This document shows positions 44,795-52,327 of a DNA stretch of 64,000 bases, one piece after another; the first letter of the stretch is position 1, and each line of letters starts with the position of its first letter. A model generated the notes under the pieces. It was not told the DNA's origin, ran no database searches, and worked only from the letters and a program-made list of their open reading frames with translations. The position numbers were made by a program, and so were the translations under genes. The stretch is from Pseudomonas mosselii (GTDB taxonomy: Bacteria; Pseudomonadota; Gammaproteobacteria; Pseudomonadales; Pseudomonadaceae), in NCBI RefSeq assembly GCF_005796105.1, contig NZ_VAUO01000011.1:1-64000 (forward strand), read 5' to 3'.

Positions 44795-45904
44795 TCAGTG
44801 CGCCGAGCTGTAGCGGCGAACGCCACTTTCCTGGAGCTGCAATTGGGCGGCCACGCTGCCCGGCACCGGGAACAGCACCAGATGGTCGGCGGCCACGGCG
44901 ATGCCAACGTCCTGGCCGACCTGATGGTCGATGTGGCTTGGGAAGATGGCTTCCAGCTCGCTGCCGGTGGGCAGTTGCAAGCGGTACAGGGTCGATGCGC
45001 CGAGGAAACTCTTGCCCACGACCTGTGCGCGCAGCGTGCTGTCCGGGGCGTGGACGATGTCGTCCGGTCGCAGCAGCACGTCGACCGAACTGCCAGCCGC
45101 CAGGGTGTAGGCGCGGTTGCCGCGCAACTCGCCCAGTTCGGTCGTCACTGCTTCATGGCTGCTCATCTGGCCGCGAATGAAGTAACCCTGGCCAATGAAG
45201 CTGGCGACGAATGGCGTTTGCGGTTCGTGGTAGAGGTTGTAGGGCGTGTCCCACTGCTCCAGCCGGCCTTCCTTGAAGACACCGACCTGATCGCTGACCG
45301 CGAAGGCCTCTTCCTGATCATGGGTGACCAGGATGGCGCTGGTGCCCCGGCTTTTGAGGATCGCGCGAACTTCGTGGCTCAGGCGTCGGCGCAATTCGAC
45401 GTCGAGGTTGGAGAACGGCTCGTCGAGCAGCAGCAGTTGCGGCTCTGGCGCCAGGGCGCGGGCCAGGGCGACGCGTTGTTGCTGGCCGCCGGACAGCTCG
45501 TGGGGATAACGCCCGCCGAGGCCACTGAGCTTGACCAGTTCGAGCATCTCTTCGACGACCGCCGCCTGGTTGGGCTGCTTGGCGATACCGAAGGCGATGT
45601 TCTGCGCCACCGTAAGGTGCGGGAACAGCGCATAGTCCTGGAACACCATGCCGATGCGACGCTTCTCCGGCGACAGGGTGAACCCTGCGCGGGAGATCAC
45701 CTCGCCGGCCAGCTGGATCTCGCCCTCATGCACCGGCTCGAACCCGGCGATGGCGCGCAGCGTGGTGGTCTTGCCGCAACCGGAGGAGCCCAGCAGGCAA
45801 CCGATGTCGCCTGCGTTGAGGTGCAAGTTGAGGTTCTGGACGATGCGCTGGTCGCCATAGCCGCAGGCGAGGTTGCGCAGGTTGAGCAGTAGGGGTTGAC
45901 TCAT
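44795..45904 (-). CDS. ABC transporter ATPase (iron(III)/polyamine type)
   Basis: A 369-residue ATPase with Walker A GSSGCGKTT (residues 39-47), signature LSGGQQQR, and DEPFSNLD as Walker B. The C-terminal regulatory domain (TOBE type) covers about residues 240-360. It resembles FbpC and PotA subunits. No permease or binding-protein gene is next to it, so its partners must be encoded elsewhere. The start overlaps the argF stop by 4 bp, which suggests that both are translated from one message. Confidence 0.88.
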   Translation of the reverse strand: MSQPLLLNLRNLACGYGDQRIVQNLNLHLNAGDIGCLLGSSGCGKTTTLRAIAGFEPVHEGEIQLAGEVISRAGFTLSPEKRRIGMVFQDYALFPHLTVAQNIAFGIAKQPNQAAVVEEMLELVKLSGLGGRYPHELSGGQQQRVALARALAPEPQLLLLDEPFSNLDVELRRRLSHEVRAILKSRGTSAILVTHDQEEAFAVSDQVGVFKEGRLEQWDTPYNLYHEPQTPFVASFIGQGYFIRGQMSSHEAVTTELGELRGNRAYTLAAGSSVDVLLRPDDIVHAPDSTLRAQVVGKSFLGASTLYRLQLPTGSELEAIFPSHIDHQVGQDVGIAVAADHLVLFPVPGSVAAQLQLQESGVRRYSSAH

Positions 45905-46821
45905 GCGTGGTGGTAAGCCGGTTCTACAAGGAATTCCAGAAGGGCCTTCTGTGCATGCAGGCGGTTTTCAGCTTCGTCCCAGGCGACCGAGCGAGGGTCG
46001 TCGAGCAGGTCCTGGCTGATTTCCTCGCCGCGATGGGCGGGCAGGCAGTGCATGAACAGGGCATCGGGTGCCGCCAGGTCGAGCAGTTCGCGGGTGACCT
46101 GGTAAGGCGCGAAGTGCGCCAGGCGCCGTGCAGTTTCCTCTTCCTGGCCCATGGAAGTCCAGACATCCGTGGTCACCAGATGAGCGCCATGCACGGCTTG
46201 CTTGGGATCGCGGATGATCTGTACGCGGTCGCCACCCAGCGCGAGGAAGCGTGCGGCCGGCTCGTAGCCTTCAGGGCAGGCGATGCGCAGTTGGAAGTCG
46301 AATTTAACCGCCGCCTCGATGTACGAGTTGCACATGTTGAAGCCGTCGCCGATCCAGGTCACGGTCTTGCCCTGGATCGAGCCACGGTGTTCGAAGAACG
46401 TCTGCATGTCCGCCAGCAGCTGGCACGGGTGCGATTCGTCGGACAGGCCGTTGATCACCGGCACCTTGGAATTGGCGGCGAATTCGGTGAGGGTGCTGTG
46501 CGCGTGGGTACGGATCATCACCGCATCGACCATGCTCGACAGGACGATGGCGCTGTCGGCGATCGGCTCGCCACGGCCCAGTTGCGTGTCGCGTGGCGAC
46601 AGGAAGATGGCCTGGCCGCCGAGCTGGATCATGCCGGCTTCGAACGACACGCGAGTACGGGTGGAGGACTTTTCGAAGATCATCCCCAGCACGCGGTTCT
46701 TCAGCGGCTCGAACAGCACGCCGCGCTTGCGCAGGGCCTTCAGCTCGATGCCTCGGCGGATCACACCGAGCAATTCGTCGGTGGTGAAATCCAGCAGGGA
46801 GAGAAAGTGCCTAGCGCTCAT
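45901..46821 (-). CDS. argF: anabolic ornithine carbamoyltransferase
   Basis: A 306-residue enzyme that makes citrulline from ornithine and carbamoyl phosphate in arginine synthesis. The carbamoyl-phosphate motif is SSTRTR. HPCQ (here SHPCQLLADMQT) and the HCLPAHRGEE ornithine loop are intact. The ATG at 46821 (MSARHFLSLLDFT) is the usual start; the frame is open to 46956. TGTCGC at 46946-46951 upstream may be an ArgR half-site. argG lies 8 kb further on. Confidence 0.96.
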   Translation of the reverse strand: MSARHFLSLLDFTTDELLGVIRRGIELKALRKRGVLFEPLKNRVLGMIFEKSSTRTRVSFEAGMIQLGGQAIFLSPRDTQLGRGEPIADSAIVLSSMVDAVMIRTHAHSTLTEFAANSKVPVINGLSDESHPCQLLADMQTFFEHRGSIQGKTVTWIGDGFNMCNSYIEAAVKFDFQLRIACPEGYEPAARFLALGGDRVQIIRDPKQAVHGAHLVTTDVWTSMGQEEETARRLAHFAPYQVTRELLDLAAPDALFMHCLPAHRGEEISQDLLDDPRSVAWDEAENRLHAQKALLEFLVEPAYHHA

Positions 46822-46935
46822 ATTGACTACCTTATCTGCAACGGTGTGCAGGTCGACCGTATGGTTTTGTTGACAACGGGAGTGACCTGCGGCGTAAGCC
46901 GCACGGGGCGGACGGAATAGGGAAAGGCGCAATAC

Positions 46936-47026
46936 TATAATTAAATGTCGCCTCAAACCAAGGGGAGAAACAGCCTCTATGTATCAGCGGGTGACGTAAA
47001 CCCTTGCGGCGAGGCTGTTTTTTATT
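46936..47026 (+). ncRNA. possible small RNA or leader upstream of argF (antisense orientation)
   Basis: The 360-bp gap between divergent argF and the oxidoreductase gene holds TATAAT (46936-46941). About 25 bp further on, a perfect 10-bp stem AAACAGCCTC/GAGGCTGTTT (46968-46977 and 47011-47020) is followed by TTTATTT. This is a good intrinsic terminator on the plus strand, yet no gene reads into it. A transcript of about 70-80 bases is possible. No convincing -35 was seen, and no known RNA family was recognised. Confidence 0.4.
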
Positions 47027-47183
47027 TGCTACAGCGGTTGTACACGGCCCCGCGCGTATTTTGCAAATCTCCTGTCGTGAATCGTGGGCCTGATGTCGCC
47101 CGATTCACGCCGCGAAGCGCGCTGGCAGCGCCGTCGGTGCCGGCGCATAGTCGGGCATTCTGAACACTACGGCAGAGACGGCC

Positions 47184-49292
47184 ATGACCAAGACCCTGCA
47201 TCACCGAGCCTGTCACCTGTGCGAGGCCATCTGCGGCCTGAATATCGAAGTCAGCCATGCCGACGACGGTCGTGCCAGCATCAGCTCGATCAAGGGCGAT
47301 GCCCTGGACCCGTTCAGCCGTGGTCACATTTGCCCCAAGGCCGTCGCGCTGCAGGATATCCAGGAAGACCCCGACCGCCTGCGCCAGCCCCATCGGCGTA
47401 TCGGCGAGCGCTGGCAGGCGATTGGCTGGGACGAGGCCTTCGCCCTGGCCGCCGAGCGGCTGTGGGCGGTACAGCAGGCCTACGGGCGCAATGCCGTGGC
47501 GGTGTACCAAGGCAACCCCAGTGTGCACAACTATGGGTTGATGACCCACAGCAACTATTTCCTCGGGTTGCTTAAGACGCGTAACCGCTTTTCAGCGACC
47601 TCGGTCGACCAGTTGCCCCAGCACCTGACCAGCCACTTGATGTACGGTCACGGCCTGTTGCTGCCGATCCCGGATATCGATCACACCGACTTCATGTTGA
47701 TTCTGGGCGGCAATCCGCTGGCTTCCAATGGCAGCATCATGACCGTGCCGGACGTCGAAAAGCGGCTCAAGGCGCTCAAGGCCAGGGGCGGACGACTGGT
47801 GGTGGTCGATCCGCGGCGCAGCGAAACGGCGGCGATGGCCGATCAGCATCTGTTCATTCGTCCCGGTGCCGACGCGGCATTGCTGGCGGCGATGCTGCAC
47901 ACCCTGTTCGCCGAAGACCTGGCGAGGGGCTCGCACCTGCCGGTCAACGGCCTTGAGCAGGTGCGCCAGGCCATTGCGCCGTTCAGCGCCGAGGCCATGA
48001 GCGTGCACTGCGGCATTGCCGCCGAGGCCATTCGTCAGTTGGCTCGCGCGTTCGCCGCTGCCGACAAGGCCGTGTGCTATGGCCGCATGGGGGTGTCGAC
48101 CCAGGCCTTCGGTTCGCTGTGCCATTGGCTTGTGCAATTGATCAACCTGGTCACCGGCAACCTTGATCGTGAAGGCGGGTCGCTGTGCACCGAACCTGCC
48201 GTGGACCTGGTAGCGACCACCTCCGGTGGCCATTTCAACCAGTGGCAGAGCCGGGTCTCGGGACTGCCTGAGTACGGGGGCGAGCTTCCCGTCTCGGCCC
48301 TGGCGGAAGAAATCCTCGAACCTGGCGAAGGTCAGGTGCGGGCGCTGGTGACGGTGGCTGGCAACCCCGTGCTGTCGACCCCCAACGGTCGCCGCCTGGA
48401 CCAGGCGCTGGAAGGCCTGGATTTCATGCTCAGCATCGATCTCTACATCAACGAGACGACGCGCCATGCCGACCTGATCCTGCCGTCTACCTCGGCACTG
48501 GAGAACGATCACTACGATTCCACCTTCAACGTGTTGGCGGTGCGCAATGTGACCCGGTTCAACCGGGCGATCCTGGCCAAGCCCGAAGGCGCGCTGCACG
48601 ACTGGGAAATCTTCGTCGGCCTGGCCAAGGCCTTCGCTGCCCGTGCCCAGTTGCCACTCAAGCCAACCGTGGCGCCGGCCGAGATGATCGAACATGCCTT
48701 GCGCACAGGCCGCTACGGTGACCAGACTGCGCATCGGCTGTCGTTGCAGACCCTCGACCAGCACCCTCACGGCCTGGACCTTGGGCCCCTGCGTCCGAAC
48801 CTAGCGGCCCGTCTGCGCACCCCCTCCCAGGTCGTGGAAGCGGCGCCCGCTGCCTTGCTTGGCGATCTACAGCGTCTGGCCTGCCAGGCACCGCCGATGC
48901 CCGGCGAGTTGCTGCTGATCGGTCGGCGTCATGTACGCAGTAACAACTCCTGGATGCACAACTACCATCGGCTGGTCAAAGGCAAGCCACGGCATCAGTT
49001 GCTGATGCACCCTGACGATCTGCACCAGCGTCATCTGCAGGATGGCCAGACCGTGCGCATCCGCTCGCGCACCGGCGTGCTCGAGGTACAGGTACAGGCC
49101 TGCGACGACATGATGCCCGGCGTGGTCAGCTTGCCCCATGGTTATGGGCACAACCGTCGAGGGGCGCAATTGCAGGTGGCCGCTGCGCAGCCTGGGGTGA
49201 GCGCCAACGATCTGACCGACGAGCACCTGCGCGATGGTGTATCGGGGAATGCCGCGCTCAATGGCGTGCCTGTGGAGGTGGAGGCGGCATGA
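47184..49292 (+). CDS. molybdopterin-dependent oxidoreductase (formate dehydrogenase-like)
   Basis: A 702-residue bis-MGD enzyme. The N-terminal Cys motif CHLCEAICGLNIEV plus HICPKA gives C-x2-C-x3-C-xn-C for a 4Fe-4S cluster. The MGD-binding parts include LGGNPLASNGS, VVDPRRSETA and, near the C terminus, MLLIGRRHVRSNNSWMHN and VSLPHGYGHN. Where formate dehydrogenases carry Cys or Sec, this protein reads RFSATSVDQ, so Ser may bind Mo. No subunit or maturation genes are adjacent, and no Tat signal is seen, so it is probably cytoplasmic. Substrate unknown. Confidence 0.85.
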   Translation: MTKTLHHRACHLCEAICGLNIEVSHADDGRASISSIKGDALDPFSRGHICPKAVALQDIQEDPDRLRQPHRRIGERWQAIGWDEAFALAAERLWAVQQAYGRNAVAVYQGNPSVHNYGLMTHSNYFLGLLKTRNRFSATSVDQLPQHLTSHLMYGHGLLLPIPDIDHTDFMLILGGNPLASNGSIMTVPDVEKRLKALKARGGRLVVVDPRRSETAAMADQHLFIRPGADAALLAAMLHTLFAEDLARGSHLPVNGLEQVRQAIAPFSAEAMSVHCGIAAEAIRQLARAFAAADKAVCYGRMGVSTQAFGSLCHWLVQLINLVTGNLDREGGSLCTEPAVDLVATTSGGHFNQWQSRVSGLPEYGGELPVSALAEEILEPGEGQVRALVTVAGNPVLSTPNGRRLDQALEGLDFMLSIDLYINETTRHADLILPSTSALENDHYDSTFNVLAVRNVTRFNRAILAKPEGALHDWEIFVGLAKAFAARAQLPLKPTVAPAEMIEHALRTGRYGDQTAHRLSLQTLDQHPHGLDLGPLRPNLAARLRTPSQVVEAAPAALLGDLQRLACQAPPMPGELLLIGRRHVRSNNSWMHNYHRLVKGKPRHQLLMHPDDLHQRHLQDGQTVRIRSRTGVLEVQVQACDDMMPGVVSLPHGYGHNRRGAQLQVAAAQPGVSANDLTDEHLRDGVSGNAALNGVPVEVEAA

Positions 49293-49383
49293 ACCTGGGC
49301 AAGGCCGAGCACGCCGCTCGGGTTTCCGATACAATGCGTCACCGTGTCGACGATCACGTCGTAAAGTTCAGCCGAGGTGCTTC

Positions 49384-49719
49384 ATGGATATCATCGAAAC
49401 AATCAAAGAGCAGATCGCCAACAACACCATTCTGCTTTACATGAAAGGCTCGCCGAATGCCCCGCAGTGCGGCTTCTCGGCCCGTGCTTCGCAGGCCGTG
49501 ATGGGTTGCGGCGAGAAGTTCGCCTACGTCGACATCCTGCAGAACCCGGAAATCCGTGCCAACCTGCCCAAGTACGCCAATTGGCCGACCTTCCCGCAAC
49601 TGTGGGTGGGTGGTGAGTTGGTCGGCGGCAGCGACATCATGCTGGAGATGTTCGAAAAGGGTGAGTTGCAAACCCTGATCAAGGAAGCCGCCGCCAAGGC
49701 CAAAGCTTCCGAAGCCTGA
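49384..49719 (+). CDS. grxD: monothiol glutaredoxin GrxD
   Basis: A 111-residue protein with the CGFS active site (PQCGFSARA, residues about 28-35) that carries and delivers 2Fe-2S clusters with glutathione. The WPTFPQLWVGGELVGGSDI segment binds glutathione. The ATG at 49384 follows GAGGTGCTT. It is followed by an intrinsic terminator and then convergent bfr, in line with a role in iron-sulfur supply. Confidence 0.95.
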   Translation: MDIIETIKEQIANNTILLYMKGSPNAPQCGFSARASQAVMGCGEKFAYVDILQNPEIRANLPKYANWPTFPQLWVGGELVGGSDIMLEMFEKGELQTLIKEAAAKAKASEA

Positions 49720-49740
49720 TTCAGGTTACCGACACGAAGA

Positions 49741-49765
49741 ACCCCGCCAGGTGCGGGGTTTTTTG
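49741..49765 (+). terminator. grxD terminator
   Basis: ACCCCGC, loop, GCGGGGT followed by TTTTTTG, 21 bp after the grxD stop: a classical intrinsic terminator. Confidence 0.9.
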
Positions 49766-49775
49766 TGCCGGTAAA

Positions 49776-49800
49776 GAAAAGCCCCGCGCATGGCGGGGCT
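49776..49800 (-). terminator. bfr terminator
   Basis: On the minus strand AGCCCCGCCATGCGCGGGGC followed by TTTTCTTT forms a strong intrinsic terminator 20 bp after the bfr stop. Confidence 0.88.
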
Positions 49801-49820
49801 ACTGATCGTAGAGACTGAAG

Positions 49821-50294
49821 TTACTCTTCGCCCATCTGCGATTGCAGGTAGTTCTCCAGGGTGACCTTGTCGATCAGGCCCAGCTGGGTTTCCAGCCAGT
49901 CGATGTGCTCTTCCTGAGATTCGAGAATGTCTTCGAGTACGTCGCGCGAGCCGAAATCGCCAGCGGTTTCGCAGTGGGCGATGGCCGCTTTCAGGTCGGT
50001 GTGGGCTTTTTTCTCAAGCTTCAGGTCGCACTCGAGCATCTCTTTGGTGTGCTCGCCGATCATCAGCTTGCCCAAGTCTTGGACGTTGGGGATACCTTCG
50101 AGGAAGAGAATCCGCTTGATCAGCTTATCGGCGTCCTTCATCGCGGTGATGGACTCTTTGTACTCAAGCTTACCGATCTTGTTCAGGCCCCAATCTTCGT
50201 ACATGCGCGCGTGCAGGAAGTACTGGTTGATTGCGACCAGCTCGTTTCCGAGGATCTTGTTGAGATGCTGGATGACGCTTACGTCGCCTTTCAT
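49821..50294 (-). CDS. bfr: bacterioferritin, haem-binding subunit type
   Basis: A 157-residue bacterioferritin subunit that assembles into an iron-storage shell. Met52, the haem ligand between subunits, is present (TAMKDAD). Of the six ferroxidase ligands, Glu18, Glu94 and His130 remain, but Ala51, Asp54 and Gln127 replace Glu, His and Glu. This matches the alpha-type subunit of P. putida, which binds haem and needs a ferroxidase-active partner (from memory). The ATG at 50294 gives the standard MKGDVSVIQHLNKIL. The frame is open to 50348. Next to it lies bfd. Confidence 0.93.
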   Translation of the reverse strand: MKGDVSVIQHLNKILGNELVAINQYFLHARMYEDWGLNKIGKLEYKESITAMKDADKLIKRILFLEGIPNVQDLGKLMIGEHTKEMLECDLKLEKKAHTDLKAAIAHCETAGDFGSRDVLEDILESQEEHIDWLETQLGLIDKVTLENYLQSQMGEE

Positions 50295-50451
50295 GTTGGG
50301 GTCCTGCCCTATAAAAGTTGAGCCAATGCCGACGAGTTTGAGCCTCACCTTTATCTATGTCAAACCTAAGTTATTGAATAATAAATGAAATTTAATAGGA
50401 ATAAGAATGTTTGTGAACCGCGTTAATGGCGTAACTTATTGAATTTCAGGC

Positions 50452-50478
50452 ATAAAAAACCGGGCACTGGGCCCGGTT
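50452..50478 (-). terminator. bfd terminator
   Basis: AACCGGGC and GCCCGGTT form an 8-bp stem, followed on the minus strand by TTTTTTATG, 17 bp after the bfd stop. It separates bfd from the AT-rich bfr upstream region. Confidence 0.85.
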
Positions 50479-50494
50479 CTTTGAAATATGCTGT

Positions 50495-50716
50495 CTACGC
50501 CGCGTTGAATTCAACGGGGTAGGGGAGTGCGGCCTGCTGGCTGAGTTGCAAGTCGGTCAGGGTTTCGCGGACCACTTGCTTGGCGAGGCAGGCACATTTG
50601 CCGCACTGGCTGGCGACGTTGGTGGCGGCTCGAACTTCCTTGTAGCTGCAGCATCCTTCGTAGATCGCATCGCGGATCTGTCCGTCGGTGACGCCGACAC
50701 AAAGACACACATACAT
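50495..50716 (-). CDS. bfd: bacterioferritin-associated ferredoxin
   Basis: A 73-residue 2Fe-2S protein that reduces bacterioferritin to release stored iron. The cluster ligands are Cys4 and Cys6 (MYVCLCVGVTD) and Cys38 and Cys41 (QCGKCAC). A Fur-like site lies about 40 bp upstream, which fits induction on iron starvation. Bfr and Bfd work together. Confidence 0.94.
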   Translation of the reverse strand: MYVCLCVGVTDGQIRDAIYEGCCSYKEVRAATNVASQCGKCACLAKQVVRETLTDLQLSQQAALPYPVEFNAA

Positions 50717-50753
50717 AAAGGCTGACCATCGCAGGTTGAGTCGATGCGATGGA

Positions 50754-50774
50754 GAGTAATGGTAATGAGAATGC
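50754..50774. promoter_or_regulatory. candidate Fur box before bfd
   Basis: GAGTAATGGTAATGAGAATGC resembles the Fur consensus GATAATGATAATCATTATC in its NAT hexamers. It lies 38 bp upstream of the bfd start and would allow iron-dependent repression. Confidence 0.55.
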
Positions 50775-50876
50775 TTGTCAAAGCACTTTCTGTAAGTGCC
50801 GTGCTTGAGCGACCGATGGCAGAGATTCGGCCTGTCACCTTAAGCCGTGTATGATGGTCCGTCTTTGCAGGTTCCG

Positions 50877-50892
50877 GGGGCAGCGCTGCCCC
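50877..50892 (+). promoter_or_regulatory. hairpin in the peroxiredoxin leader
   Basis: GGGGCAGC directly followed by GCTGCCCC makes a perfect 16-bp palindrome, 37 bp before the peroxiredoxin start. TATGAT at 50850-50855 could be the -10, which would place the hairpin in the 5' leader. Its role is unknown. Confidence 0.4.
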
Positions 50893-50929
50893 GGGCAAGC
50901 TTTTCCACCCCCTCATCAGGAGAAATCGA

Positions 50930-51532
50930 ATGAGCGTACTCGTTGGCAAAAAAGCCCCAGACTTCACCGTTCCGGCTGTTCTGGGCAATGGCGAGATCGT
51001 TGACAGCTTCACCCTGTCCTCGGCCATCCAGGGCAAGTACGGCCTGGTGTTCTTCTACCCACTGGACTTCACCTTCGTCTGCCCGTCGGAGCTGATCGCT
51101 CTGGATCACCGCATCCCTGACTTCCAGGCGCGCAACGTGGAAGTGATCGGCGTGTCGATCGACTCGCACTTCACCCACAACGCCTGGCGTAATACCCCGG
51201 TCAACAATGGCGGTATCGGTCAGGTCAAGTACACCCTGGCAGCCGACATGACCCACGAAATCTGCAAGGCCTACGACGTTGAGTCCGAAGGTGGCGTGGC
51301 TTTCCGTGGCGCTTTCCTGATCGACACCAATGGCGTCGTGCGTTCTCAGATCGTCAACGACCTGCCACTGGGTCGTAACATGGACGAGCTGCTGCGTCTG
51401 GTCGATGCCCTGCAATTCCACGAAGAGCACGGCGAAGTCTGCCCTGCCAACTGGAAAAAAGGCGACAAGGGCATGAACGCTTCGCCGGAAGGTGTAGCTG
51501 CCTACCTGAGCGAGAACGCTGGCAAGCTGTAA
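50930..51532 (+). CDS. 2-Cys peroxiredoxin (AhpC/Tsa type)
   Basis: A 200-residue thiol peroxidase that reduces hydrogen peroxide and organic peroxides. The peroxidatic Cys is about residue 51 in DFTFVCPSE and the resolving Cys about 170 in GEVCPANW. It starts MSVLVGKKAPDFTV behind AGGAGAAA. It lies in the conserved bfr-bfd-prx-rnt-pyrC order. The electron donor is not encoded nearby. Confidence 0.94.
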   Translation: MSVLVGKKAPDFTVPAVLGNGEIVDSFTLSSAIQGKYGLVFFYPLDFTFVCPSELIALDHRIPDFQARNVEVIGVSIDSHFTHNAWRNTPVNNGGIGQVKYTLAADMTHEICKAYDVESEGGVAFRGAFLIDTNGVVRSQIVNDLPLGRNMDELLRLVDALQFHEEHGEVCPANWKKGDKGMNASPEGVAAYLSENAGKL

Positions 51533-51540
51533 GGCGCCAG

Positions 51541-51579
51541 CCATAAAAAAACCGGCCTTTATGGCCGGTTTTTTTATGG
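51541..51579. terminator. two-way terminator between prx and rnt
   Basis: CCATAAAAAAACCGGCC, loop TTTAT, then the full complement GGCCGGTTTTTTTATGG. The 17-bp stem is flanked by A and T runs in both directions, so it can end both convergent transcripts. Confidence 0.92.
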
Positions 51580-51654
51580 CTTTAAGCTTGAAGCTTCAAG
51601 CGGCAAGTAAGAGCAGTGCACGTATGCCATGCTTTTTCTTGCAGCTTGCAGCTC
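51580..51654. repeat. AAGCTTCAAGC-type element
   Basis: AAGCTTGAAGCTTCAAGCGGCAAG, given here as adjoining words, is followed some 30 bases later by GCTTTTTCTTGCAGCTTGCAG. The same words in the same order occur at 39621 and 40533, each time at the 3' end of a gene. Confidence 0.6.
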
Positions 51655-52327
51655 AGTCGTTGAAGTCGCGCCAGCCGCCCATTTCTTTCCAGCGATTGAC
51701 GATGCCGCAGAACAGCTCGGCGGTCTTCTCGGTGTCGTAGCGCGCTGAATGCGCCTCACGGCCGTCGAAGTCGATATCGGCGCTTTGGCAGGCCCGTGCC
51801 AGCACGGTCTGACCATAGGCCAGGCCGGCAAGGGTGGCGGTGTCGAAGCTGGAGAATGGGTGGAACGGGTTACGCTTGATGTCGTTGCGCGCCACCGCTG
51901 CGTTGAGGAAGCCCAGGTCGAAGCTACTGTTGTGCCCGACCAGGATTGCCCGTTTGCAGCCATTGGCCTTCAGCGCTTTGCGCACACCACGGAAGATGTC
52001 GGTAAGCGCCGACTCTTCACTCACCGCCATACGCAACGGGTGGTCCAGCTTGATGCCGGTGAACTCCAATGCCGCTGCCTCGATGTTCGCGCCTTCGAAG
52101 GGCTCGACACGGAAGAAATAGGTGTGCTCCGGGAACAGGAAGCCCTTTTCGTCCATGCCGATGGTCACCGCGGCGATCTCCAGCAGCGCGTCGGTGGCGC
52201 TGTTGAAACCACCGGTCTCGACATCCACCACTACCGGCAGATAACCACGGAAACGCTCGGCCATGGGGTGACGCGAGCCGCCACCGGATGGCACGTCCTG
52301 TTCGTCGTCGTAGAGGTCTTCGCTCAC
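51653..52327 (-). CDS. rnt: ribonuclease T
   Basis: A 224-residue DEDD exoribonuclease that trims the 3' ends of tRNA and other stable RNAs. ExoI is VVDVETGG, ExoII is GHNSSFDLGFL and ExoIII is HSARYDTEKTAEL. Its first bases overlap the end of pyrC by 4 bp, so both are probably translated from one message. Confidence 0.95.
   Translation of the reverse strand: MSEDLYDDEQDVPSGGGSRHPMAERFRGYLPVVVDVETGGFNSATDALLEIAAVTIGMDEKGFLFPEHTYFFRVEPFEGANIEAAALEFTGIKLDHPLRMAVSEESALTDIFRGVRKALKANGCKRAILVGHNSSFDLGFLNAAVARNDIKRNPFHPFSSFDTATLAGLAYGQTVLARACQSADIDFDGREAHSARYDTEKTAELFCGIVNRWKEMGGWRDFND

Noticed and set aside
50346..50440. A Fur box before bfr
   Set aside because: The region is AT-rich with AATAAGAATG-like words, but no arrangement fits the consensus well enough to call a site.
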